Shown here in pieces: positions 1 through 7,808 of a stretch of DNA of 64,000 bases. Made by a program: the position numbers and the translations under genes. Numbering within the stretch: position 1 is the first letter of the stretch; each line of letters starts with the position of its first letter. The notes under the pieces were generated by a model, which saw only the letters and a program-made list of their open reading frames with translations, was not told the DNA's origin and ran no database searches. The DNA is taken from the NCBI GenBank assembly GCA_015075635.1, contig JABTUA010000003.1, positions 2,356,001 to 2,420,000 on the forward strand, in the 5' to 3' direction. This DNA is from Polyangiaceae bacterium (lineage in GTDB: Bacteria; Myxococcota_A; Polyangia; Polyangiales; Polyangiaceae).

Positions 1-83
1 GCTCGGGCGCTTCCGCTGCGCACCCCGCCGCTGCCCAAGCGAGCCAGAGCAAGCAGAGGACCGAGCGTCGCATCTCGGAAATG

Positions 84-533
84 TTACTTGCTTCCGGGCT
101 TCCGGTCGACCGACTTCTCCTCGATCTGCACGGCGAGCGTGCAGGGTTTGGTGAGGAAGAGCTTGTGTTGCAGCTTGTGCTTGATGACGCAGATCGGCAC
201 GGTGCCCTGATCGCTGCCGTCCGGCGCGCTGATCTCGATGCGCCCGCCCGGCCTGAGCGTGGCCTGGAACTTCGCGGTCCCGCCCGGCACGTTGTCGCAG
301 GCGCTGACCAGGTCGTTCATGGTCTGCTCGGCCTTCTTCCTCTCCAGCTTGGCCGGGCACTCGCCCAGCATCACCGAGCCCTCGACCACCGCCACCTTCG
401 GCCCGGCCGCTTCCGGGGCCGGGCTCGCCGTGGGCGCCGCGGCGGGCTTCGGCTCGGCGCCGCGCGCACAGGCGAGCAAGGGAAGGGAGCAGAGGAGCGA
501 AGCAACCGGGACGCGCAGCACGGAGCGGAGCAT
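84..533 (-). CDS. Small putative lipoprotein, function unknown
   Basis: Protein of 149 aa. The first ~22 residues form a basic-then-hydrophobic signal ending in LLAC, a good lipobox, so the mature protein should be lipid-anchored at Cys22 or nearby. An Ala/Pro-rich linker follows (about 28-45), then a compact domain of about 100 residues with three Cys (in GECP, ACDN and ICVI contexts) and one late Cys (KPCT), possibly two disulfides. I do not recognise the family. It faces away from the decayed gene to its right and seems monocistronic. The codon pattern (strong G/C at third positions) supports a real gene. The first 83 bases of the window hold nothing I can assign. Confidence 0.75.
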   Translation of the reverse strand: MLRSVLRVPVASLLCSLPLLACARGAEPKPAAAPTASPAPEAAGPKVAVVEGSVMLGECPAKLERKKAEQTMNDLVSACDNVPGGTAKFQATLRPGGRIEISAPDGSDQGTVPICVIKHKLQHKLFLTKPCTLAVQIEEKSVDRKPGSK

Positions 534-686
534 GCCACATCTGACGAGATGCTCGCGGAACTTCCGCGAGCCGGCGCTGTCCCGAGGCCTTCGGGTCGAA
601 GGTTCGAACGCGGGAGAGTGCTCATGCTGCCCAGATCGGGTGAAGGCATTGGTTTGTCCGGCGAGGCCGGGTGCATCACCACGGCG

Positions 687-1054
687 ATGCGCGCCGCTTC
701 GCTCCGCGGGCCGCGCTGCCTGCGGGTCGCGCTGGCTCGCGCAGGCCGCATCGAGGAGGAACGCTTGTTCCGCGAGCGCGCCGAGGTCAGCGTCGGACTC
801 GGTGAGGGCGCGACCTTCGTCATCGACGCGCCCGGGCTCGGGGCGCAGACACCGGTGTTCGTGCGTCGCAAACGCGGCTACGCGCTCCTGGACCCGGAGG
901 CGAGGTCCAGAACGTGGTCACGTCGGCGTCCGGTACGCTGCCGCCCAGCGTGGCGGCGTGCGTCGCGGCGCGCACGCTCGACGTCTCCTTCCGCCCGCCG
1001 GCGGGGGGCGCCGCGGTGATCGTGGTTCCGGTGACGTTCGTCCTTCAGCGCTGA
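687..1054 (+). pseudogene. Remnant of an AgmX/PglI C-terminal-domain (myxobacterial) protein
   Basis: From the ATG at 687 the reading gives LRVALARAGRIEEERLF, then EVSVGLGEGATFVID, the usual N-terminal start of myxobacterial AgmX/PglI-type proteins (FHA-like front part). The similarity stops near LLDPE (about 899). In the +1 frame from 902 to the TGA at 1052-1054 the reading is GEVQNVVTSASG, LPPSVAACV, then PPAGGAAVIVVPVTF. That is the typical C-terminal tail of the same family. The middle several hundred codons expected between them are missing and the frame has shifted. What is seen is the two ends joined; deletion and decay is the inference. A sequencing or assembly fault is the alternative, though it would need to lose a large internal piece. 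Confidence 0.7.
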
Positions 1055-1067
1055 TAGACTGCGGCGC

Positions 1068-1982
1068 ATGCGCGCGCGCTCGGTCTTCTCGGTCACTTTG
1101 CTCATCCTCGGGGGATTCCTCGGCTGCTCGAGCGGAACGAGCCCCGGCCCGGGCTCATCGAGCCCCATCCCGCTGGAGGACTTCCCGAACGTCTACGCCG
1201 ACGCGCTGTGCGACAACCTGGCGAGCTGCTGCACCCAGAGCGGTTACACCTACGACGCGAACGAGTGCAAGGCCACGGTGAAGGGCTTCGTCGGCTTGTT
1301 CGGCGGCTTGGTCGACAAAGGCACCGTGAAGTACGACGCCAGCGCGGCCGGCGCGTGTATGAGCCAAGTTCCGGCCTACGCCAAGGGCTGCCTGCAGGGC
1401 AGCCTCGCCTCGGCCGCTTGCGACAGCGTCTTCGTCGGCACCGTGCCCGAAGGCGGCGCCTGCACCCAGAGCTCGGAGTGCGTCGAGCCTCCCGGCGGGG
1501 GCGCGGACTGCGATCAAGGCAAGTGCGTTCCGGAGAAGCGCGGTGTCGCGGGCGACGCCTGCGGCTGGACCTGCACCGAGCAAGGCAGCTCGACCTCGTG
1601 CTCCGGCACCAGCGGCGACTCGAACACGCGCTGCTTCACCAACGACGGATTGTACTGCGAGTCGACCAGCAACACCTGCAAGCAGCGCATCGCGATCGGT
1701 GGCAGCGGGTGCGACTGGGAGGAGTCCTGCGTGGACGGAGCGTTCTGTCAGAGTCAGGTCTGCACGGCGCAGAAGGCGGTGGGTGAGGCGTGCGTCAACG
1801 ACGACGAGTGCACGTCGAGCGCGTACTGCGACCAGACCTGCCTGACCAAGAAGCCGCTGGGCGCGAGCTGCACGGACGACTTCGCCGACGAGGAGTGCGC
1901 CGACGGCGCCTGCGAAGGCGGCAAGTGCGCGAAGGGCTCGAACGACTCCCTGGGCTTCTTCTGCGACGGCTCGGGCCCCTGA
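1068..1982 (+). CDS. Cysteine-rich putative surface lipoprotein
   Basis: Protein of 304 aa with an N-terminal hydrophobic stretch ending in FLGC (lipobox, Cys20), followed by a Ser/Gly/Pro linker. The body carries more than 30 Cys in spaced patterns such as CDNLASCC, GEACVNDDECTSSAYCD and CEGGKCAKG. This resembles the disulfide-rich extracellular lipoproteins common in Polyangia, in which short Cys modules (QSSECV..., NDDECTS...) repeat. No catalytic motif is visible. A role at the cell surface is inferred from signal and Cys content only. It starts 13 bases after the remnant gene and converges with the next gene, leaving 2 bases between the stops. Confidence 0.85.
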   Translation: MRARSVFSVTLLILGGFLGCSSGTSPGPGSSSPIPLEDFPNVYADALCDNLASCCTQSGYTYDANECKATVKGFVGLFGGLVDKGTVKYDASAAGACMSQVPAYAKGCLQGSLASAACDSVFVGTVPEGGACTQSSECVEPPGGGADCDQGKCVPEKRGVAGDACGWTCTEQGSSTSCSGTSGDSNTRCFTNDGLYCESTSNTCKQRIAIGGSGCDWEESCVDGAFCQSQVCTAQKAVGEACVNDDECTSSAYCDQTCLTKKPLGASCTDDFADEECADGACEGGKCAKGSNDSLGFFCDGSGP

Positions 1983-1984
1983 GG

Positions 1985-3097
1985 TCAGGGGGCCTTCTTC
2001 GAGACTCTCACCCGGTTGAGCGAGCGCTTTTGCAGGAAAGGGTGCTCGCCGGTGCGGATGCGCACGGTGGCGGGCGCGCGCGACACGACTCGGCCGACGA
2101 AGGAGTCGATGTTCCAATCGTCGCCGGTCTCCGTGGCGTCGTAGCGCGCGTGCACCAGGTAGAGCCCCGGGCTGCCGAACGTGCCGGTGGGGCAGAGCTC
2201 GACCAGGCGGCTCACCACCGAGATCGAGCCGCCCGGCCCCAGGCGCGTGAAGGCCTGGCGGTCCGGTGAGCGCGAGTCCGGCTGCGGATCGCAGGTGACG
2301 AGCCCGTCGGGGCGCATCACCTCGAAGCTGACGAGCTCGCGGCGGAAGTAGACGGTCTGGGCGTGCTTGCTGCGATTCTGAAGCGTGAGCTGCACCGTCG
2401 CGGAGCGCTCGGCTTGCGCGTCGGAGCCCTGGGCCATCTTGATCACCAGGGGGCTCTCTTCGCTCGCCTTCTTGTCGGCCTCGATCCGCGTGCGCGACCA
2501 CTCCGCGTAGTCGCTCTTCAGCGCGAAGGGCTCACCCGCGAGCTCCTTCACGCCAGCTTCGTCGTCGGGCTTGGCCTTGCCCTTGGGCGGCGCCGGGAGC
2601 GCGGCGAAGGGCGCGTCCTGCTTCGGCGTCTCCTCGACGCGTTTGCCGCCTCGCCAGACCGTCTTCTTCTTTTCGGGCCAGCCGAACCGGGGCGTCACCA
2701 CGGCCCCGGGCACCAGCTGCCACTGCCCGCCGGCGGAGAAGCAGTAGAGGCGGGGGTCGAAGTGCTGCTCGACCCCTTCGCCGGGCTCGAGCACGACCAA
2801 CGTGCGCTTGTCCGGCTTGCTCGGGTAGAGCTCGTCCGGCAAGCGGCAGGTCTCCTTCTTCTTCTTGCTCGGGACCAGGACGTCGAGTCGGAGCAGACGC
2901 GGATCGGCGGCGAGCACCGCCGGCTCGCTGCCGGTGTTCGCGATGCTGAGCGACCACGGGCGGCCCGGCCCCCGCTCGCTGACCCTGAGCTCGAGCTTCG
3001 GTGGCGCGCTTGCTTCGGCCTTCTCCTCGGCCGCGGCGGCACCGGCGGAGAGGAGCGCGGCGGAGCACAGCCAGAGGGAGCGGCGGGACATCCCCAT
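1985..3097 (-). CDS. Putative exported protein, function unknown
   Basis: Protein of 370 aa. Residues 1-23 look like a Sec signal peptide (basic MSRR, hydrophobic core, AGAAAA cleavage region). The mature part seems beta-rich: an N-terminal section (about 33-130) and a C-terminal section (about 225-345) each read like an immunoglobulin-type fold (LELRVSERGPG, SLSIANTGSEPAVL; VQLTLQNRSKHAQTVYF). They are joined by a charged Lys/Pro-rich linker. The pair of 'tone of voice' sentences typical of DUF-type periplasmic beta domains is present but I cannot name a family. It is divergent from thiE with about 50 bases between. Confidence 0.75.
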   Translation of the reverse strand: MGMSRRSLWLCSAALLSAGAAAAEEKAEASAPPKLELRVSERGPGRPWSLSIANTGSEPAVLAADPRLLRLDVLVPSKKKKETCRLPDELYPSKPDKRTLVVLEPGEGVEQHFDPRLYCFSAGGQWQLVPGAVVTPRFGWPEKKKTVWRGGKRVEETPKQDAPFAALPAPPKGKAKPDDEAGVKELAGEPFALKSDYAEWSRTRIEADKKASEESPLVIKMAQGSDAQAERSATVQLTLQNRSKHAQTVYFRRELVSFEVMRPDGLVTCDPQPDSRSPDRQAFTRLGPGGSISVVSRLVELCPTGTFGSPGLYLVHARYDATETGDDWNIDSFVGRVVSRAPATVRIRTGEHPFLQKRSLNRVRVSKKAP

Positions 3098-3148
3098 GGG
3101 TTACCAAAGCCAGGCCGCCACGCCAACCCGGGGCTATGCTGGGCGCTC

Positions 3149-3793
3149 ATGCGCGGCCTGTACGCCATCGTGGACACCCAGAGCCTCGCGCGGCTGGGCC
3201 TTGGGGTGCTCGAGCTCGCGGACGCGGTGCTGGCCGCGCGCCCCGCGCTGCTCCAGCTCCGCGCCAAGGCGCTGGGCGCCCGCGACACGCTCGAGCTCTT
3301 GCGAGCCCTCGCCGGCCGCTGCCGCGCTCGCGGCGTGCCGCTCTTCGCCAACGACCGTCCCGATCTCGCGCTGCTCGCCGGCTGCGACGGCGTCCACGTG
3401 GGTCAGAGCGATCTCCTCGTCACGGACGTGCGTGCGTTCGCGCCATCACTGAAGGTCGGCGTCTCGTGTCACGACGCTGCCGAGCTCGAGGACGCGCTCG
3501 CGCTGGGGCCCGACTACGTGGCGTTCGGTCCGGTGTTCGCCACCGCGTCGAAGGAGAATCCGGATCCGGTGGTCGGTGTGGACGGGCTCGCGCGCGCGGC
3601 GGCGCGGGTGCGCGCCGCGGGGTTGCCCCTGGTGGCCATCGGCGGCATCGGGCTCGACACCGCTCGGGCGGTGGCTGCGCACGCGGAGCTGGGCGCGGTC
3701 ATCGGCGCGCTCTTGCCGGGCCCCGGCCAGTCGCTCGCGGACGTGACGCTCAGGGCTCGAGAGCTGCACGCGCGCCTCGGGGGCGAGTCATGA
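3149..3793 (+). CDS. thiE: Thiamine-phosphate synthase
   Basis: ThiE joins hydroxymethylpyrimidine pyrophosphate and thiazole phosphate to give thiamine phosphate in the cytoplasm. The 214-aa product is a TIM-barrel of normal family length. Visible motifs: LQLRAK (35-40), NDR (68-70), GVHVGQSDL (81-89), the substrate loop GPVFATASK (127-135) and the phosphate-binding GGIG (165-168). The start at 3149 is set by the family's usual N-terminus (GLYAIVD). The long open frame upstream of it is the antisense of the neighbouring gene. The stop overlaps the next start by four bases (ATGA), so the two are probably co-transcribed. No other thi gene or TPP riboswitch was seen nearby. Confidence 0.95.
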   Translation: MRGLYAIVDTQSLARLGLGVLELADAVLAARPALLQLRAKALGARDTLELLRALAGRCRARGVPLFANDRPDLALLAGCDGVHVGQSDLLVTDVRAFAPSLKVGVSCHDAAELEDALALGPDYVAFGPVFATASKENPDPVVGVDGLARAAARVRAAGLPLVAIGGIGLDTARAVAAHAELGAVIGALLPGPGQSLADVTLRARELHARLGGES

Positions 3794-4380
3794 GCTTGAT
3801 CCTCACCGCGCTGCTGGTCGGTGGCGGCGCCGTGGTCGCGGGCCTCGCCACGCGCTACGCGGTGAAGCGCGGCGAGCGAGCCCCTGCTCCGCCGGCGCCG
3901 GTGCCGCCGCCACCGTCGCCGCTCGCTCGAGCGGGCTTCGAGCTCGAGCTCGGCGACGTGGTCGAGGTGCTCGGGCGCGAGCTGTGGCTGGAGGAGGCCT
4001 GGCTCCTCAGCGAGGGCGCCGACGCGGTCGCGGCGCTGTTCGCAGCCCGCGAGGCGACGCTGGTCGTGCTGCCTCCACCCGCCAGCACGCTCTACGTGCT
4101 CGACGAGATCGAGCTCGGCCTGCCGGAGGAGCCGCCGACCTGCCTCGAGTCGCGGGGCGTGCGCTTCGAGCGCCTGCGCCGGCTGCCGGTGTCCGTCCAG
4201 CCGGTGGGCAAGTCGGTGCCGCTGCCGTGGGACGAGGGCTTGCTCTCGGAGTACCGGGGCCTCGGCGGCGACGCGCTCTGGGTGCTCGGGCGCGGCAGCC
4301 GGAGCCGCGTCTGGCAGGGCCGCTCGGTCCACGCCTCGGACATCGTGCGCTGGGGCGGAGGCATGAAGACCCTCGAGTGA
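3790..4380 (+). CDS. Putative membrane-anchored protein, function unknown
   Basis: Protein of 196 aa. Residues 4-24 form one transmembrane segment, followed by a Pro/Ala linker (about 31-46) and a soluble domain of about 150 residues starting FELELGDVVEVLG. The domain contains a two-part beta-type pattern (VVLPPPASTLYVLDE; ALWVLGRGSRSRVWQG) but no known catalytic motif. The ATG overlaps the thiE stop (ATGA), which suggests translational coupling rather than a shared pathway. It converges with the delta-prime gene, two bases separating the stops. Function not recognised. Confidence 0.75.
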   Translation: MSLILTALLVGGGAVVAGLATRYAVKRGERAPAPPAPVPPPPSPLARAGFELELGDVVEVLGRELWLEEAWLLSEGADAVAALFAAREATLVVLPPPASTLYVLDEIELGLPEEPPTCLESRGVRFERLRRLPVSVQPVGKSVPLPWDEGLLSEYRGLGGDALWVLGRGSRSRVWQGRSVHASDIVRWGGGMKTLE

Positions 4381-4382
4381 GC

Positions 4383-5360
4383 TCAGGCTCGCCTGAGGCG
4401 CGCGACCATCGCCTCGAGCGCCAGCGTGGGCTGCACGTTGCGCTCGATCTCGGCCAGCGTGCCCAGCACCACGGCGTGGCGGTGCGCGGCGCGCTCGGCA
4501 GCGTCGGGGTCGCCCTCGATGGCGCGCCTCGCGTCCTCGGCCAGTGCTTGGGCGAAGAAGCCGAGCTGCTCGCGGACGGCGTCGCGGCTCTCGCCGCGGC
4601 TCTGCCCCAGGGCGATGGCCTCCGCCAGATCCGGCGCGTCGAGGGCGGCGCGGGCGGCGGCCAGGAACTCGTCGCGCTCGCGCATCGCCTCGGGGTCGGC
4701 GAGATCGAAGGCGAGCTCCGCGCTGCCTTGAGCCAGCAGAGCGGCGCTCGCCGGCAAGCCGCGGGCCTGGCACAGCTCGGCGACGACCTCGTCGGGGAGC
4801 GGTCCGAAACGCAGCGCGAGCGTGCGTGAGCGCACGGTGTCGAGCAGGCGGCGCGGGCGGCTGGTGAGCAGCACGAAGTGCGTCCGCTCCGCTGGCTCCT
4901 CCAGCGTCTTCAACATCGCGTTGGCGGCCTGCTGCGTCAGCTCGTCCGCGTCCCGCACGATGAACACGATCGCGCGCCCTTCGTGAGGGCGGTAGCCGGC
5001 GCGCCCGAGCACGACCTTGCGGATCTGCTCGACGCTGATGCCCGTGGCTTCGCTCACCCCGCTGCCGAGCAGCGAGCCGTAGAGGCCGCGGCCGACCAGC
5101 ACGACGTCCGGGTGGAGCGGCACTCGCGGCTCTTCTTCGGCCAAGGTCACCGCGCGGTGGCACGCCGAGCACTTGCCGCAGGCGAGCGGCGACGGCGCCT
5201 CGCACACCAGCGACTGCGCCAGCGCGAACGCCGCCAGCTCCTTGCCCACGCCGGGCGGGCCCTCGAAGCGATAGGCGTGGTGCACCTTGCCGGCGGCGAG
5301 CGCGCGGGTCAGCGTCTCGACCGCCGTGGGCTGGCCCAGGATGGCGGAGAACCCGCTCAC
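4383..5360 (-). CDS. holB: DNA polymerase III delta-prime subunit (clamp loader)
   Basis: Protein of 325 aa. It is an AAA+ clamp-loader subunit that helps place the sliding clamp on DNA. Visible parts: the RFC-like opening ILGQ (7-10), Walker-A-like GPPGVGKE (34-41), a four-Cys zinc module at Cys53, 61, 64 and 67, and AMLKTLEEP followed by LLTSRP and VRSRT (the SRC-like region). In the P-loop the Ser/Thr after Lys is Glu, and the SRC Cys is Thr, which fits delta-prime rather than the ATP-hydrolysing tau/gamma. The GTG start overlaps the stop of the upstream gene (GTGA). The same frame stays open far upstream, but the homology begins at this GTG. Confidence 0.9.
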   Translation of the reverse strand: MSGFSAILGQPTAVETLTRALAAGKVHHAYRFEGPPGVGKELAAFALAQSLVCEAPSPLACGKCSACHRAVTLAEEEPRVPLHPDVVLVGRGLYGSLLGSGVSEATGISVEQIRKVVLGRAGYRPHEGRAIVFIVRDADELTQQAANAMLKTLEEPAERTHFVLLTSRPRRLLDTVRSRTLALRFGPLPDEVVAELCQARGLPASAALLAQGSAELAFDLADPEAMRERDEFLAAARAALDAPDLAEAIALGQSRGESRDAVREQLGFFAQALAEDARRAIEGDPDAAERAAHRHAVVLGTLAEIERNVQPTLALEAMVARLRRA

Positions 5361-6397
5361 TCGCCGTTGCCCCAGCTGAGCGCGCCGCTCTCGACGACCC
5401 CCGGCCAGGCGTCGACGTAGCGCGAGGGCTGACCCGGCTCCGAGACGTCGATCCAGACGGCGTGGCCCGTCCCCGGGGGGCGCACGTCCACGTGCAAGAA
5501 CTTGTTGTTCGGGTAGAAGCCGCAGCCCACGTCCTTGAGCGTGCGGCACACGCGCATCACGGCCTCGTTCGCCACCCCCATGACGAACAGGTCCAGCGCG
5601 CGGCCCTTCTTGTGGAAGCTGCCGTGTCCGTCGCGCCGATAGCCGCTGATCACGTAGATGGGGCGACCGGGGAAGGCCTCGGACAAGCGCGCCACGACCC
5701 AGAGCAGGCGCGGATCGAGCAGGCGCACGTTCGGCACCCACTCGCCGAGCGCCTCGCTCTCGGCCAACGGCTCGAGCGGCAGCGGCAGCTCGGGGCGCTC
5801 CACTCCGGGGGGACGCGCCACCACGCTCAGGCGATCGAGCGCGTCGAGTGCGACCGATCCGTCGCACTCGAGCAAGTTGAAGCTGTCGTGCTCGCCGCCG
5901 TAGCGCGCCAAGCTCACGCTGTACGGCCGCTGCCAGGGCTGACAGCGCTGCGTGCGCGCCGCACTGACGAACACCGCGTCGGCGCTGGGCGGCTTTCCGA
6001 GCTGCCACGCGGGCAGGAGCTCGGCGCCGGGCAGCTCCGGCAGCGCGAGCTCGCGCACGGAATCGAGCTCGAGCTCGAGCCCGAGCGCCGCCGGCGCCTC
6101 CGGGCTCGGCTGCCAGGCGCTCAGGCTCCAGTCGAGCCGCGGCGGCGAGGTCCAGGTCGCTGGACCGAAGCGGCCGGAGTAGAACGCCCGCCACTCGCCC
6201 TGCCGCTCCACCCAGGGCTCGACGTAGCGCCGGAGCAAGCCGAGATCTTGCTGCGCGGTCATCCGCACCTCGACCAGCCCGGCCCATGGGCTGTCGCTCA
6301 AGACCGGACGGGGCGGCTTCGCCGGCCGGGGCAACGCCGCGGCGCTCAGCGCAAAGCAGAGCGCGCCGGCGAAGCTCGCGAGGCGGAGGGCCGTCAC
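5357..6397 (-). CDS. Exported DUF882/M15-type (YcbK-like) zinc peptidase-fold protein
   Basis: Protein of 346 aa from a GTG start. Residues 1-24 look like a signal peptide (LASFAGALCFALSAAALP). The first ~190 residues are an unassigned domain. The C-terminal ~130 residues have the DUF882/M15 metal-site pattern: SGYRRDGHGSFHKKG, GRALDLFV and FLHVDVRPPG. The expected zinc ligands are therefore the His of SFH, the Asp of ALDL and the His of LHVD. Family members act on, or bind, peptidoglycan in the periplasm; the substrate here is inferred. The stop overlaps the delta-prime start by four bases. The long open frame that runs further upstream overlaps the TetR gene antisense frame and is not coding. 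Confidence 0.82.
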   Translation of the reverse strand: MTALRLASFAGALCFALSAAALPRPAKPPRPVLSDSPWAGLVEVRMTAQQDLGLLRRYVEPWVERQGEWRAFYSGRFGPATWTSPPRLDWSLSAWQPSPEAPAALGLELELDSVRELALPELPGAELLPAWQLGKPPSADAVFVSAARTQRCQPWQRPYSVSLARYGGEHDSFNLLECDGSVALDALDRLSVVARPPGVERPELPLPLEPLAESEALGEWVPNVRLLDPRLLWVVARLSEAFPGRPIYVISGYRRDGHGSFHKKGRALDLFVMGVANEAVMRVCRTLKDVGCGFYPNNKFLHVDVRPPGTGHAVWIDVSEPGQPSRYVDAWPGVVESGALSWGNGE

Positions 6398-6438
6398 CGC
6401 CCGAAGATGCCCTGGACGGCCCCGGTTATCAAATTCCC

Positions 6439-7125
6439 TCAGCTCTTCTGAGCCTGGGTCTCCATCGCCTTCATCCCCAGGCGCAGGAGGTAGAGGAAGG
6501 TCTGGAAGGCCTCGTCGGCCTTGGCGCTCTCCTCGCCTTCGAGCTCCTGGGCCACCACCAGGCCGTTGAGCACCGCCAGGATCAGCACCGACAGCGGCTC
6601 CATGGGCGCGAAGTCCTTCGGGTCGATCTTGAGGACGTCGGCGACGCCCTCGCCGATCAGCTTCCGGGCGTCGTGCTGCAGGGTCGCGGCGCGCTTCTTC
6701 AGCTCGGGGTCCCGGCGGGCCGCGGCCCAGACCTCGATGTTGAGGCCCACCATCGTGCGGTTGTCCTGGATCGAGCCCCAGAGCGAGGTGAGCGCGCTGA
6801 CCATCCGCTGCTTGGACCCGTCCTCGCTCGAGCCGAGAGACTCCTTCACCTTGTCCAGGTAGCGCTTCTGCGTGAAGCTCTGAACCTCGTGGATCAGCGC
6901 GTTCTTGCTGGCGAAATAGTAGTGGACGATGCTCTTGCGCAGGCCCAGCTCCTTGCCGATCTCGGCCAGCGTGGTCGCGCTGAAGCCCTTGCGGGCGAAG
7001 CACTTGGCCGCCGCGCTCAAGATGGCCGCGACGCGGGGGTTCTCCCAATCGACGGCGCGAGCCGCCGCTCCGTTGCCGCCGCCGTTCGTGGGTTCGGTGT
7101 GAGTCAGGATTTCTGCGGAAGTCAT
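6439..7125 (-). CDS. TetR/AcrR-family transcriptional regulator
   Basis: Protein of 228 aa. After a ~28-residue Gly/Ala/Asn-rich lead comes a TetR helix-turn-helix at about 31-84 (ILSAAAKCFARKGFSATTL, then GLRKSIVHYYFASKNAL), which is the conserved DNA-binding core. The C-terminal ~140 residues are the usual all-helical ligand and dimer domain, including LNIEVWAAARRDPELKK. The ligand is not predictable from sequence. It is separated by 41 bases from the exported M15-type gene downstream. Two 11-bp palindromes lie just upstream of the start (7140-7175), so autoregulation is plausible. Confidence 0.9.
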   Translation of the reverse strand: MTSAEILTHTEPTNGGGNGAAARAVDWENPRVAAILSAAAKCFARKGFSATTLAEIGKELGLRKSIVHYYFASKNALIHEVQSFTQKRYLDKVKESLGSSEDGSKQRMVSALTSLWGSIQDNRTMVGLNIEVWAAARRDPELKKRAATLQHDARKLIGEGVADVLKIDPKDFAPMEPLSVLILAVLNGLVVAQELEGEESAKADEAFQTFLYLLRLGMKAMETQAQKS

Positions 7126-7139
7126 GCTGGTCTGGTGAT

Positions 7140-7175
7140 CCGAGACTCGGGGACGCTAGGGGCGCCCGAGTCGGG
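7140..7175. promoter_or_regulatory. Candidate TetR operator pair (two 11-bp palindromes)
   Basis: Positions 7140-7150 read CCGAGACTCGG and 7165-7175 read CCCGAGTCGGG. Each is a perfect palindrome around its central base, and the centres (7145 and 7170) are 25 bp apart. They begin 15 bases upstream of the TetR start. TetR-family repressors usually bind such inverted repeats next to their own gene. The binding is inferred. Confidence 0.5.
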
Positions 7176-7262
7176 ACCACACCCTCCGACCGGCTTTTTG
7201 GCCAATGCGCCGCCCGGCGTCAAGGCCCGCGGGCCGAATCACGGAACTCCCGGCGGATCGAG

Positions 7263-7787
7263 TCAGCGCCGAGCCCCGTAGAGCCGCCGCAGGGTGGCCT
7301 GGAACTCCCAGGCCGGGGCGATCAGCAGGTCCGGGGCGTAGCCCAGGTGGGCCAAGGCGAGGGCCTTCGCGCCGGCCACGTGCTCGAAGGCGGTCTCGAC
7401 GTCGCTGCCACGCTCGCACAAAAGCGCGGCGATCACGCTGACGCTCCGGCTCATGCCGGCAGCGCAGTGCACCAGCACGTTGCCGTGCTTCATGCGCCGG
7501 CGGATGAAGGGCAGGGCGACGCCGAGGGCGCCCTCGAACTCGTCCTGGCCGTTTCCCCCGTCCATGATCGGAAGGTGCAGCCACTCGGTCTCCTCGCGCT
7601 CCGGGCCCGCGATGTCGTGTCCGGGAAACAACGGCATGGGACACAGCGACACCACCCCGGCGAAAGGTGCCGGGCCTCCCTCGGGGTCGGTGGGGTGCTC
7701 GGCCCCGCTGAGCGCGTCGTACCCGGACTCGTGGTCACCCAGGAACAGGCGGTGATCGATACGCCACACGATCAGCGATCGTGCCAC
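7263..7787 (-). CDS. Dual-specificity (tyrosine-type) protein phosphatase
   Basis: Protein of 174 aa with the cysteine-phosphatase signature HCAAGMSRS: His107, nucleophile Cys108 and Arg114 (C-x5-R). Asp76 in PIMDGG is the likely general acid. The length fits a lone DSP catalytic domain with no targeting region. It should remove phosphate from Tyr or Ser/Thr, or possibly from RNA or phosphoinositide, as in related DSPs; the target is unknown. Myxobacteria have many Ser/Thr kinases, one of them in this window, but no link to them is visible here. It is followed on the same strand, 137 bases away, by the TetR gene. Confidence 0.88.
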   Translation of the reverse strand: MARSLIVWRIDHRLFLGDHESGYDALSGAEHPTDPEGGPAPFAGVVSLCPMPLFPGHDIAGPEREETEWLHLPIMDGGNGQDEFEGALGVALPFIRRRMKHGNVLVHCAAGMSRSVSVIAALLCERGSDVETAFEHVAGAKALALAHLGYAPDLLIAPAWEFQATLRRLYGARR

Positions 7788-7808
7788 AGAATCGGACGCT
7801 GTAACAGG

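Noticed and set aside
238-1281. Long plus-strand frame across the first lipoprotein and the remnant gene
   Set aside because: No homology; it is antisense to the real lipoprotein and out of frame with both parts of the AgmX-like remnant.
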